The notes beneath the pieces are model-generated. The model did no database searches and had not been told where the DNA came from. It saw nothing but the letters and a program-made list of their open reading frames with translations. Positions 12,177 through 22,256 of a stretch of 64,000 nucleotides of DNA are shown piece by piece. Source of the stretch: Tillus elongatus (Eukaryota; Arthropoda; Insecta; Coleoptera; Cleridae); NCBI GenBank assembly GCA_964006375.1, contig OZ023262.1, forward strand, positions 195,859,907-195,923,906, read 5' to 3'. Numbering within the stretch: the stretch's first letter is position 1; every line of letters starts with the position of its first letter. Made by a program: the position numbers and the translations under genes.

Positions 12177-12371
12177 TGCCCTGGTTGCATAAAGCGTGGT
12201 CAAATATTTAATGCAAGGTTAGTTAGGCGTTGGTTCAGTCAACCAATCACAGACTGTGATTAAGTTATGTTGCAATGACAACCAAATATATTCAAGCTGT
12301 GATTGGTTGTTGTGATCAGTGATTAGCTAATATGATGTTAAATATCCGAAGACACTTTATCCAGCTGGGCA
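12177..12371. mobile_element. 195-bp MITE flanked by TA
   Basis: The left end TGCCCTGGTTGCATAAAG and the reverse complement of the right end, TGCCCAGCTGGATAAAG, form imperfect terminal inverted repeats. TA dinucleotides flank both ends (12175-12176 and 12372-12373), as expected for Tc1/mariner-type insertion. The interior also pairs (ACCAATCACAG with CTGTGATTGGTT). It carries no gene and sits 65 bp before ARL6IP4 exon 2. Confidence 0.75.
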
Positions 12372-12436
12372 TATATCTATCTCAGCATTAAGACATGACC
12401 AAAAAAAACCTATAATAGTTAAATTTATTATTTTAG

Positions 12437-12569
12437 GTTAATAAAAGGCGATGGAGAAGTTATCGAGGAGATTGTTAGCAAAGATCGCCATAAAGTAATC
12501 AATAAACAAGCTACAAAAGGTGATGGAGAATTTTTCCAAGCAGCACTTTCAAAACGGATGAAGCGATGA
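12437..12569 (+). CDS. ARL6IP4: ARL6IP4 (SR-25) homologue, terminal coding exon
   Basis: A TTATTATTTTAG acceptor precedes this exon. Its first G completes the Arg codon left open at 4723. It then reads [20 protein letters not shown], followed by [14 protein letters not shown], and ends in KRMKR with TGA at 12567-12569. LIKGDGE followed by INKQAT(R/K)GDG is the conserved C-terminus of ARL6IP4, so this confirms both identity and exon joining. An AATAAA at about 12608-12613, some 40 bases past the stop, is a plausible polyadenylation signal. The intron between the two exons is 7.7 kb and contains at least five mobile elements. Confidence 0.9.
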
Positions 12570-12574
12570 AGCAG

Positions 12575-12985
12575 ATAATTTGATTCTGGTGGGAAGTGAT
12601 TTAATTGAAATAAAATGTATAGATGAACTATAAAGTCATGTGATTATGTCTTTAACATCTTTCTTAATGTTTTTGTTCCTTTATATGGAAACGAGAGATA
12701 TTTCGGAAGGTGCATCATGAATTGGTACAATTTGTATTATTAGGTCATTGTAAGTTTTAGGTAGTTTATTCTAATAAACTATAACCAATTAGTTTTTAAT
12801 TGCCTCTTTCTTCTAGGTACATTTACGTGACCAAAAAAATTAGATGAAATTTTTATATATATATTTTTAATAAAGGCGTTGAAGTGATGATTTGATTGCC
12901 AAAGATATCCAGACATAGTGCTGGTCTATAATGCTATTTCTATGGCTTAAATGTGCAATTTGACTTTTGGTGGGTAGAGTCGTTT
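12575..12985. other. 3' flank of the ARL6IP4 homologue
   Basis: Contains the probable poly(A) signal near 12608. No other feature is seen before the repeat that starts near 12995. Confidence 0.5.
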
Positions 12986-12994
12986 ATAATAAAA

Positions 12995-13545
12995 AAAGTC
13001 TGTGCGCAGCAAGTGCGTGATGGTAGTAAATTTTCAAAAAATGTTTTTAATAACTACATAATAGGTATTTTTTCATGAAATCAGGCATCAAATTTTGTCA
13101 CCAGTATAACCTTTACTCATAGTAGAAACGATGTACCATTATTTCATCAAAATAACTTTGTTTGAAAAAGTACAAAAATTAACAAATAATATAAACGAAA
13201 GCATCTCTGAATGTGTTATTTTCATGGGATCCGCTATCTATTTGTAAAAACGCTGTATCATAATTTTTGATAGGCACCAAAATTGTGAAAAGTTGCAAAA
13301 CAATTGAAATAACTCAAAAACAAGAACACTATAAAATTTTTGTTCTTATAAATATGCAGTATAATTCGATGGAAAATGCAAAAAATTTATAAAATAGGTG
13401 GTGTTAAAAAAAGTAAATTTGCATCACGACGACTTATGGGCCAGCCTGTGATTATTAAAATAATTTTATAAGATACAGCTCAAGACACCCTATAATTAAC
13501 GTATACATTTTTTTCTCGTGTCTTGTATAATAACGGATATTAGTG
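12995..13545 (+). repeat. (TA)n-core family, partial copy without a TA tract
   Basis: Begins with GTGCGCAGCAAGTGCGTGAT (13001) and continues through the family's GACTTATGGGCCAGCCTGTG and CAAGACACCCTATAATTAA blocks to about 13545. There the sequence passes directly into Tc1-like transposase coding sequence. The (TA)n half is absent. Confidence 0.65.
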
Positions 13546-13990
13546 GACCTGTGCATTGGTCGAAATTCACTGTAATTCATAAAAAAATTAAGTTTGAACG
13601 TTATTGATGTTTTTTTGTCATAGAATATAATGAAAAGTGACCAGTATGAGAAAATGAGAGAAAGAATGAGGTCAGAGTTAGACAAGAGGTTTCCGCCGCA
13701 GGATAAAATATTTCAACAAGATTTGGCTGCTTGTCATAATTCAAAAAAAAATGCAGGAATACTTTGTCAAAAACAAAGTGGTCAGGTAACTCCCCGTGTC
13801 TCAATCCCATAGAGAATATTTGAGCTATCTGCAAGCAAATACTCACAAAAATGGATTGCAGAATGCAAAATAGCCTCATTTGTTTATTGATTAAAGTATG
13901 GTATAGGGATGAAAAAAATATAAAAAACTTTATGCCAAAATGAGTGAAACTGGTTCTGGAAGTACTAATTAAGAACTAAATGTGTCAATA
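13546..13990 (+). pseudogene. Tc1-like transposase, C-terminal remnant
   Basis: Broken frames read GPVHWSKFTVI, then KIFQQDLAACHNSKK (catalytic-domain block with the second Asp). After one shift they read CLNPIENI (the block holding the final catalytic Glu), then MDCRMQNSLICLLIKVWYRD near the C-terminus and VKLVLEVL. This is the order of the DDE domain of Tc1-like transposases. The N-terminal DNA-binding half is missing and there are several frame breaks. Junction with the adjacent dispersed repeat is direct, so one may have inserted into the other. Confidence 0.75.
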
Positions 13991-14339
13991 CTCCCAATAA
14001 ACTGTTTTTTTACCAAATATGTGTTTGATTCAATTAATATGCACGCTACTGTAAATAGATTCAGAATCAGGGTTGCATTCAATGTTACAGAATACTACTA
14101 GCTATTTGGTGGGGTTGAATATTGTCCAACATGATACGATTCATGTTATTTTAAGCAAATCAAGTTCATTTTGAAATAATTTCTTATTGTAGTAACACTG
14201 GAAAAATAGTGCTAGAAATTGAATCATAACCTCCACCTAGCTGGGATAATTTATTCTGTTCGGAAATACATTCTCATGGAATGAATTTAAGGTCCATGAC
14301 TTTACCACAAAGAAAATATTTGTATTCCTGTACCCATAA

Positions 14340-15055
14340 ACTTTTGAAACGTTATATTACTCGAGGTTTATTGAAAAAATGTCAATTTTCATCAAATCAC
14401 CCCTTATTTATCCCTACCCCCTGAAGCAATTTTACCCAAAAACAATTTTGAACGTTTATTTGTCGGGTGCTAACTCGATACCAGATTTGAAGATATATCA
14501 ATTTGTTCGAAAGTTATTACACCTATTAACAGATAGGACATACATGCCAACAGACTGACCGACAGACAAAAATTTTCTGTTCCAGAATCAAGTTTTGTAT
14601 ATGTTTTGAGACTTTTTATGCCCATTTAGCACAAAAAAATTAGAAATTTTTGTCAACAATATTCCACCCCCACACATTCAACCCCTAATTTATTTTCAGC
14701 ACAGAATACCAGATGGTTGATGAAATTAAAAGTTTTCTAATAAATAAACCCTAAAACGTTATATTACTTGAGTTTTTACAAAAAAATGTAAATTTTCACC
14801 AAATCACCCCCCTAATTCCTTACCCTCTGAAGCGATTTTACCCAAAAACAATCTGAAGCGTTCATTTGTCGAGTGCTAACTATACCAAATTCGAAGACGA
14901 TCTCTCAATTCATTCTAAAGTTATCGTGGCTACAGACCGACAGACAAAAAAAAATTATTCCGAAATCATGTTTCCTATATGTTTTGATACTTTTTACGAC
15001 GTTTAAGCGAAAAAAGTTTTTGGAAATTTTTGTGGCTGATGCGATCTTCCGCACG
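14340..15055. repeat. two diverged direct copies of an insect-type intergenic repeat
   Basis: A block starting AACGTTATATTACT(C/T)GAG near 14350 and again near 14756 runs through TTTTACCCAAAAACAAT, TTTGTCG(G/A)GTGCTAACT, a CCGACAGACAAAAA motif and TATATGTTTTGA. The two copies are about 410 bp apart. Such 'ACAGACAGAC' blocks are frequent in insect genomes. No coding frame is convincing. The 13991-14339 stretch before it holds no feature I can support. Confidence 0.6.
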
Positions 15056-15059
15056 TGAC

Positions 15060-15364
15060 GATGTGGAAGTAATTGTTTGATAATAAATGACCGCCAATTT
15101 TAAAATAAGCGTGTTTAGAAAAGAAAGAAAGTAGTGTGTATATTTAGGATTTTATATAAATATTTCCTAAATTAATAAATACATTTATTTGTCAAAAAAA
15201 AAAAAAAACAACCAAAGAGCATATTAGAGTAGTTATGCAAGTCAGGTTGACCTGACCACAGCTTTATGGATTGATTGCATACACCAAAAACCACGTCATC
15301 AGTTGGAGGCATCTAGAGAGTTGTTCGGTTTACAAAATTGCTATAAAATACATAAATTTCATTG
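15060..15364. other. no gene seen
   Basis: AT-rich sequence with an A-tract near 15196-15210 that could be the tail of an unrecognised retroposon. No gene supported. Confidence 0.4.
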
Positions 15365-15485
15365 TAGTAAATTTTCTTTAAAAAAATTACTGAGATCACA
15401 ACTTGAATTTTGACAACATATCTTCAAATGAGCGCAAACTAGCACCCCTAGAACCCATATTCGGGGTCAGTTTAAATTTTTATAT

Positions 15486-15561
<76 letters not shown>

Positions 15562-16391
15562 GGTGTGCGAAGCTTCGAAATTTCGAACCGAACCCGAACC
15601 GAACCTTCGGTTCGAAAATATGTTCGCACTAGCGATGTTGAAGTTGTTCGAAGTTCGAAATATGTAATTCTCCAAAATAGTTCGAAGTTCGTTGCTCAAA
15701 AATACTTTGAAATTTAACTTTACAGGTATTCTATGCTGGCAAAGATAGCGAAGTTGCGGCCCCGTTAACTCGGTAGCGGCGCTTTAAACTCGTTATCGGT
15801 CTCATTGAGTGGATAGCATAATTTTAGGAGATTTCACTCATGCATATTTTTGACAGTTGGTGGGCACATTGTGACACTACGGAGCCATTTATCAATAACA
15901 GAATTATTTTTCTTATATATCCTAGCCTCCCAACACCTTCTTCAGTAACAACATTATGATGGCGGTGTTCGAAAGCGATCGGTAACATAAAGATTCAGAA
16001 TTTATGAGGATAATTGCAGATTGACTTTGGAAAACACTGGTTTCAACATGATTTATTTCACCATGAGCCAAAACGATCAGCACCAGAAGGCATTTTCACC
16101 CAATCAACCTGCAAATTTGCCGAACTCTTCCTTTTTGTTAAAAGAATGGGAGTCTTTCACATATCAAATATTGTATGGTACAATATTCCTAAATTTTGTG
16201 TTTAAGGAAATGATATATGAACACTGAAGAATTTTGGGTAGTTCGATGTTCGATTTTAACATTCTAAGAAGTTCGAAGTTCGACTGTGAACCTTAGACAT
16301 ACTATTTCAGAGGTTCGAAGTTCGAGGCAACATATTTGCTTGGGTTTGTTCATAGTTCGGTTCGAACAAAACATGGGTTCGCACACCTCTA

Positions 16392-16478
<87 letters not shown>

Positions 16479-16650
16479 CACACATATATGTATATCACAC
16501 CGATAACTCAACAAATAATTGGCCGTTTTCAATCAAATTTGGTGAGTACTGTCCTTTTGCAAATGGTTTGGATAAGTTCGTTAGTCAGGAAAATCGGCCC
16601 AGTGTTTCGCCGAAAATGTGGATGGATATGAGTAATAATTTTTTTTTTTT
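15365..16650 (-). repeat. (TA)n-core family copy interrupted by a hAT-like element
   Basis: The left part (15365-15557) has the hairpin-side blocks: AAATGAGCGCAAACTAGCAC, GGGGTCAGTTTAAAT and (TA)n. The right part (from 16392) resumes in (TA)n and continues with CACACCGATAACTCAACAAA, AATTGGCCG and GAAAATCGGCCCAG. The two parts belong to one copy split within its TA tract by the element at 15558-16391. The (TA)n arms are about 72 and 77 bp. Confidence 0.75.
15558..16391. mobile_element. 834-bp hAT-like non-autonomous element
   Basis: The ends read TAGAGGTGTGCGAA and, on the opposite strand, TAGAGGTGTGCGAACCCATG. This style resembles hAT elements of the Tol2 type (CAGAGGTG). It lies in a (TA)n tract, and the 8 bases on each side (ATATATAT and ATGTATAT) fit a hAT-length target duplication, although in a TA tract that is weak evidence. 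Both subterminal regions are dense in TTCGAA/TTCGAAG motifs, probable transposase binding sites. The centre (about 15880-16230) has short open frames that I cannot identify. A second, inverted, truncated copy is at 56.8-57.24 kb. Confidence 0.7.
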
Positions 16651-16789
16651 TTCATAATACTTAAGGTACTTAATTATTGCTACATACAATGCATTAATGA
16701 CAAAAAATACCTACTTTCATAAAAAATTGTTTCTTTATAAAAACCTTTTTGAAAATGCGAACATTAAAACTTTTAAAATCCATTGGGGG

Positions 16790-17200
16790 GTGTGGTCGCT
16801 TAGCCTGGTCGTGCACTGGTCGTTCTCTTGATTGATCGACGCGTGACTTAGATACTGACGCAGCAAGGCTGGTAAGGGTACTCAAACAGGAGTTAGGCAG
16901 TAATGTAGGATCCTTAAGGAAACGGGATGGGAGCTGGACAAGCACCGGTGAGGAGACCCTGTGTCACCTCGCAGGCGGTGGAGCCCTCGCGGGGACTGCC
17001 GACCTGGGCCGGTGGACGGTCCCGAATGCGGACTGGCAGCTGGCGGAGGGGGTGGTCACAGATGGCTCTATAGCCTGAGCGGTGAGCGAGTTCGCTCCAT
17101 TCAAGCCCGCAGGCTGTGATGGGATTTTTCCGACCCTGCTCCAGAGGGGCCTGGATATACTGCTTCCCAACATAAGGGAGGTTTTCCGGGCCATATTAAC
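16790..17200 (+). pseudogene. R1/I-like LINE ORF2, linker to start of RT
   Basis: The plus strand reads SLRKRDGSWTSTGEETLCHL, then after a stop AVSEFAPFKPAGCDGIFPTL and LQRGLDILLPNIREVFRA. This is the linker and the start of the RT domain of R1/I-like LINEs, where a KPAGPDGI-type block is conserved. GC content is well above the flanks. It ends abruptly near 17200 where unrelated LINE C-terminal sequence begins, without the RT core. Confidence 0.65.
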
Positions 17201-17570
17201 AATGACAATTAGAATGAAGATTAACCATGGCAGATTTCGAGCCCACTTAAATCGGCTTGGAATAGAATCAACTCCCAACTGTGACCGAGACTCGATATGT
17301 GATTTAGAACACATCATACTTTCATGCAGTTTGTATGCAAATCAACGCAAAACACTTATGCATGTGTTGATGAAAACAGTAGAAATACAATTTTCCCTCA
17401 ACCTAAATTATTTACTCAGTTTTAAGAATAAAAAAAGTATTTATCCTGTTATTGGGATATTTTAAAAATATAGGTATAGTATTATAAATGATTGTATATA
17501 TTTAAGTACGCTGTTGTTAGTTTATAGTGATAAGTAAAATACATGTAAATATAGAATAAGCTTTCCGTCT
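17201..17570 (+). pseudogene. LINE C-terminal cysteine-rich tail fused to the preceding fragment
   Basis: The same open frame (17082-17465) continues across the junction into MTIRMKINHGRFRAHLNRLG, then ESTPNCDRDSICDLEHIILSC. The C...C...H...C spacing is the zinc-knuckle tail found after RNase H in jockey/I-type LINEs. The RT core and RNase H that should lie in between are absent, so this is either an internal deletion or a fusion of two elements. AT-rich sequence follows, like a 3' UTR. Confidence 0.6.
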
Positions 17571-17695
17571 GTACTACCTTCTCAATCCGTGGCCCGTCAG
17601 TGGGTCAATGGGCCTTGGTGGGTCCCTAGGCGATAATGTGTCACAGCCACCCCACTCCCCACCAAAAAAAAGGGGGAAAAAACAAGATGTATGGA

Positions 17696-17823
<128 letters not shown>

Positions 17824-17939
17824 TGACTAATAGGTATAATAAATGTAAATAACATTCAACTGCAATTCAAAAATCTGTGGTGAATGAACTACAAGTTCGT
17901 GCCATCCCGAGTGTTTACGCTCACTCAATCGACTCAACT

Positions 17940-18260
17940 CAAAATATAAAGGATGTAAATTTTTTCGCTTTGAAGACGGTACCGAACAAAAATATTTATC
18001 TTTCTTAAAAAGGGGGGGTAAAGAAAATAACCAATTAGAGGAATTGCCAACAGGTAACCCAATTCCAACAGAAAAGAAGAAAAATGTTATGACACTCCTG
18101 GAAAAACAATTTAATAACGCAGATATTCAATAGCAAAATGTTCCTTCCTTGAACATTTTTTAACATATTTTGGAAGAAGATACTGGGCATTTGGGGAAGC
18201 AAGAAGAAAGAGAAGAAAATGAGAGTCTCGATGAGACCTGTGATTGCCTTGAAGGTGACT
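17940..18260 (+). pseudogene. coding-like remnant, family unknown
   Basis: Two adjacent frames together read as a plausible acidic/basic protein tail: EQKYLSFLKRGGKENNQLEE, then PTEKKKNVMTLLEKQFNNAD, then after a stop HILEEDTGHLGKQEEREENE and DETCDCLEGD with a terminal TAG. I do not recognise it. The remaining 18262-18594 has two degenerate copies of TATCCA(C/T)(T/A)(A/G)TGTGTTC and no gene. Confidence 0.3.
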
Positions 18261-18594
18261 AGAAATTACATATTTAAATAATATATTTTGTATTTTGTTC
18301 TGGAGTTTTTAAAATAAATTATAATGCTCAATATTACTTTGTTTCACTGTATCCAAACAAATTCAGACATATCCACTATGTGTTCCAGCAAAACTAGATA
18401 TATCCATTGTGTTCTGCAAAAGTAGACATCCAATTTTTGTTCTTAAATATCTCCTAAAAACATTGTTTTTTTTTGTAATAATTCTTTTCCAATATATTAT
18501 TGGAATCCTTTTATACCGATCTATTTAAAACGTTTTCTTTTCTATATTTATCAATTTTTGAAAAAGAGTTTTTGCTGTTTTTCTTAAATATGTA

Positions 18595-19876
18595 TACGAG
18601 GGTGGGTCAATAAGTCTGTGACTTTTGAAGGAAACAGGTTTTTTGACAAAAAATAATTTTATTTCTCAACATAGTCTCCTTTGAGCTCTATACACTTCAT
18701 TCAACGATTTTCCAATTTTTTTATCCCTTCCAAAAAATAAGGTCGAGGTCTTCAAAATATGTATTTGTTTGTGAGATGATTTCATGATTGGAGTCAAATC
18801 TCTTTCCGGCGAGCCATTTCTTTAAGTTTGGAAACAAGAAATAGTCACTCTGGGCTGAATCCAGAGAATAGGTCGGATGAGGCAGCAATTCGTAGCCCAA
18901 TTTATGCAATTTCGCCATGGAGACTACACATGTGTGCACCCTTGCATGGTCTTGGTGAAAAAGACATTTTTCTTGGCCAAATGCGGTCATTTTTTCTTCA
19001 AATCGTCATTGAATCAGTCAGATAACCTGGTGTAATATTCGCCATTGATTGTTCTTCGCTTTTGAAGGTAATCAATGTGGATTATACCGCGTGCATCCTA
19101 AAAAACGGTCGCATGACTTTATTGGCTGACTAACCCACCTTGGCCTTCTTCGGCGCAAATTCGCACGGATAAACCCACTGTTTTGTCTGCTGCTTGGTCT
19201 CTGGTGTGTTGTGGTGAAGCCATGTTTCGGCCACGGTTACGAAACGGCGCAAAACTCGTCCCTATTGCGGTTGAACAACGCCAAACGCTCCTTCGAAGTT
19301 GTCATACGATTGCGTTTGTGGTCGGTTGTGAGCAAACACGGCACCCATCTTGCGGATAGCTTTCTCATACCCAAGTGACCATGCAAAATCGAAACCACTG
19401 AGCCATGTGATATGCCTATGGCTTCCACAATCTCCCGCACTTTCATTCGGCCAACACCATATCATGCATTTTTTCAATTGTTTCGTGTGTAACCACCTCG
19501 ACTGGGCGTCCAGAACGTTCGGCGTCATTTGTGCTTGTACGGCCACAACGTAATTCAGTAAACCACTTTTTTACCATGGAAATTGATGCTGCAGAGTCCC
19601 TATAGTATTTGCCAAGCTTAGCCTTTGTTTGAGAGATGTTTTTTTTCCGCAAAAAATAATATTTGCTGAGCACACGAAATTAACTTTTTTCCATTTTTGT
19701 TATAACTCAAGAGGTTGTCTGCTTTCAATGGCTATCTAGCACAAACTAAATGACGCAGCTTATTCAAAATTTAACAGGACTCAACTGACAGATACTTGTT
19801 GACAGGAGCAGTGTTGCCCTTCCTGTGAAGAAGCGGGAAATTCAAAAAGTCACGGACTTATTGACCAGATCTCGTA
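18595..19876 (-). mobile_element. mariner-like element with decayed transposase
   Basis: Both ends carry the inverted repeat TACGAG(GG/AT)(T/C)TGGTCAATAAGTC(T/C)GTGACTTTT or a close variant, bounded by TA. Size is about 1.28 kb, typical of mariner. On the minus strand broken frames give the helix-turn-helix part (KNISQTKAKLGKYYRDSAAS, then VKKWFTELRCGRTS), TVAETWLHHNTPETKQQTKQ, CLFHQDHARVHTC and DSAQSDYFLFPNLKKWL. The second and third catalytic Asp residues remain. The first, normally the D of DETW, is Ala (AETW). Stops and shifts confirm it is dead. Confidence 0.9.
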
Positions 19877-19917
19877 AATTGACATGTCTGCTTTTGCCTT
19901 AAACTCTCCTCATATGG

Positions 19918-20885
19918 TTAGGTTAGGTTTGAACGTGAGTGGGCCATACCGGTCCCTCCACCGAGACCATAAGGTCTATTGTGGCTCATGCCTAATGGTC
20001 TATATTTCGCCCAACAAAGCCAGCCTCCTGCAGAGGTCGATAATCTTTGTGGGCGAAAGTTGATGCAGATCTTCCGGAGCAAGCTTAGTCTTGCCAAAGA
20101 GCAGGTATGTAGTCCTGTCCGCCGCCGGACAGTAACACAGTACATGCTCTGCAGTCTCATCACTCTCCATACACAGCCGGCACTCAGCTTCCTGACCGAC
20201 TCAGTGCATGTGGTGACGCAAGCAGCAGTGTTCTGTATACAGGCCGACTAGAGTAATCAGTTGTTGTCTGTTTAGCTCTAGAAGTTTTTTAGCCCTTGAC
20301 TCAGACAGGCCATTTATGAAGGCCTTAGAGTGAGCTAATCCTGGCAGATTTTGCCAATGCTGGATTGTCATTCTTTCTGTCCATGTCTTTAAGGCGCGTT
20401 TTGCTGTGCCTGATGTTATCCCCAGCACCGGTTCTGGTCTGACAAAGTCTCTCTGGGCACCACTCCTGGCAAGCGTGTCGGCCGCATCATTGCCATCATG
20501 GTCCGAGTGACCGGGTATCCAGACCAGCGACACCTCATTACAGCCAGTTCGTTGAGGGCAGATTTACAACTCCATACCGTTTTTGTATTGCAACGGTAGC
20601 AACCAAGAGCCTTTATTATTATATCTTTATCGATTTGTGTGTGCACTGGTTTTCTATACTTTCCCTTGCACACATCTCAATGGCATACACTTCTGCTTGG
20701 TGTATGGTTGCGTACTTACCGAGGCTAGCTGATAGTCTAGCATCGGTGTTGCCCCCATATGCACCGGCTCCTACACCCATACTGGTTTTGGAGTCGTCAG
20801 AATACCAGCAGAGATAGGCTCTCAATAGGGTCGTTTGATTTCGTTCCCAGTCCTCCCTTTCCGGGAGGACGGTCTTGAAAGACAT
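19918..20885 (-). pseudogene. LINE RNase H and zinc-knuckle tail
   Basis: Minus-strand frames give CWYSDDSKTSMGVGAGAYGG (first RNase H Asp), HQAEVYAIEMCARESIE (the Glu block), a shifted KALGCYRC piece where the next Asp block should be, and SLVWIPGHSDHDGNDAADTL (last catalytic block). The tail has ESRAKKLLELNRQQLITLVG, then a decayed C-X2-C...H segment up to 19918. Frame changes occur near 20.53, 20.63 and 20.17 kb. This is the 3' part of the I/R1-like LINE whose RT lies at 25.26-26.19 kb. Confidence 0.8.
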
Positions 20886-21196
20886 CTCTACTGATCTTTG
20901 TAGGCATTAAGTCTGAGACCATTCCCAGAATCCCATGACCCTCAATGTCATCGAGGAGTCCGAACCCTCCCAGACTGACTTCCTTCGGCATGTTGTCGGC
21001 CGTTTGTTTTATTTTGTACGTTGTCCACCTCGCCACCCTCTCCAGTCATATGTGAAGAGGTGGAATATTAAGGAGGACCTCCAAAGCGGCTGATGGTGCG
21101 GTGATTATCGCTCCCGTTATCATAAGACAAGCTTGTCTCTGTAGATGAGCCACTTTGGCCCTCGCGATACCGCGAAGTGCCTTGGGCACCAAACTA
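20886..21196 (-). pseudogene. LINE RT thumb region, 3' of the CR1-like insertion
   Basis: Minus strand reads PKALRGIARAKVAHLQRQAC, then MITGAIITAPSAALEVLLNI, which follows the RT core in I/R1-like LINEs. It should directly follow VVVIRSMIT at about 25260, and the two halves are separated by the plus-strand LINE. A shifted frame continues with ARWTTYKIKQTADNM and SLGGFGLLDDIEGH toward the RNase H. Confidence 0.75.
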
Positions 21197-21212
21197 GGAA
21201 TGTGTAAATAAA

Positions 21213-22256
21213 ATGGCCGACAGGGAAGGTAGTGAATTGAGTGATAGTGATAATAATTGCAATTATTGTGATAAAAGTGCACTAAAATTTGTTAGTTGCC
21301 AAAAATGTAAACTCATTTACCATCCTAGTTGTGGTAGAAGAAAGAAACTTTGCTGCGAAACACCACTTTCTGTAGAAAACACCACTATAACATCACACAA
21401 TAACACAAACACTGAATTCCAAGAGGATGCATACAATTTCCTAAAACAGCTGGTGGTAGAAATGAAAGTTAGCAATAAACTGCTGATGGAAAAGGTAACT
21501 AAATTGGAAGAGGATGTTACAAGGGAACATAATAATTGTGTTAAATTACAAATTTTAAATAAACAGCTGGAAAATAAACTAAATCACATTACTTTATCAA
21601 GAAATGATAAAGAAAATAGCAGTAGACGGCAGATAAGTTCAGATAGACAGACAAAAAAAGGGACGGATAAAAATGAAATCCACATAAACAAATACAATGA
21701 ACAAACAAAAAATGACACCCAAATAAATAATAAAGATGATTCCAGGAAAAACTACATGGAAATCAAAATGGCTCAAGAAAAAGTTATGGACAAATGCATT
21801 GGTTTGAATGATAATATGCCCTTACTACCACAGGAAAAAGAAAAAGAGGAAAATATCTGGAAAACTGTTATAAATAAGAAGAAATTTAAAAATAGGTCAA
21901 CAATCAGTATTGGAGAAGATACAGATGAAGCAAATACAGCACAGTTCTTGGGAAATGAACCAAAAATTTGGCTGTTTATATCAAGAGTAAATAAAAATGT
22001 AACATCGGACATTATACAGCAATATTTGCAGGCAAAGGATATTGCAAAAGGAAAGGATTTTATAGTTGAAGAACTCAAACTTAAGCGTGCAGATAGTAAG
22101 GGCTTTAAAATTGGAGCTGATGTGACCCTAAAAGAAGAAATATATAAACCCACATTTTGGCCTAGGGGTGTAGCTTTCTCGAAGTTTACATTTCCCAGAA
22201 CTACACAATCGAAAGGAAATTTTTCTGTGGGTCAAGTTCCACAGATAATCATCTAA
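21213..22256 (+). CDS. CR1-like LINE ORF1 (Gag-like, zinc finger plus coiled coil)
   Basis: A 347-residue protein opens with a treble-clef/PHD-like finger, C-X2-C-X9-C-X2-C-X4-H-X2-C-X6-C-C at residues about 10-45. A heptad-rich coiled coil follows at about 70-130 (LLMEKVTKLEEDVTREHNN). A long Lys/Asn-rich linker comes next. The C-terminal domain includes PKIWLFISRVNKNVTSDIIQ and WPRGVAFSKFTFP, which resembles the RRM-like domain of many LINE ORF1 proteins that bind element RNA. ATG 21213 is the first codon after the junction; ATGGCCGAC has a counterpart in element 2 (ATGGCTGAC at 33167). Its last codons overlap ORF2 in another frame across a slippery heptamer. Confidence 0.85.
   Translation: MADREGSELSDSDNNCNYCDKSALKFVSCQKCKLIYHPSCGRRKKLCCETPLSVENTTITSHNNTNTEFQEDAYNFLKQLVVEMKVSNKLLMEKVTKLEEDVTREHNNCVKLQILNKQLENKLNHITLSRNDKENSSRRQISSDRQTKKGTDKNEIHINKYNEQTKNDTQINNKDDSRKNYMEIKMAQEKVMDKCIGLNDNMPLLPQEKEKEENIWKTVINKKKFKNRSTISIGEDTDEANTAQFLGNEPKIWLFISRVNKNVTSDIIQQYLQAKDIAKGKDFIVEELKLKRADSKGFKIGADVTLKEEIYKPTFWPRGVAFSKFTFPRTTQSKGNFSVGQVPQIII

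Noticed and set aside
13455..13685. Minus-strand frame of 76 codons
   Set aside because: Shadow of the Tc1-like and repeat sequence on the plus strand; no domain.
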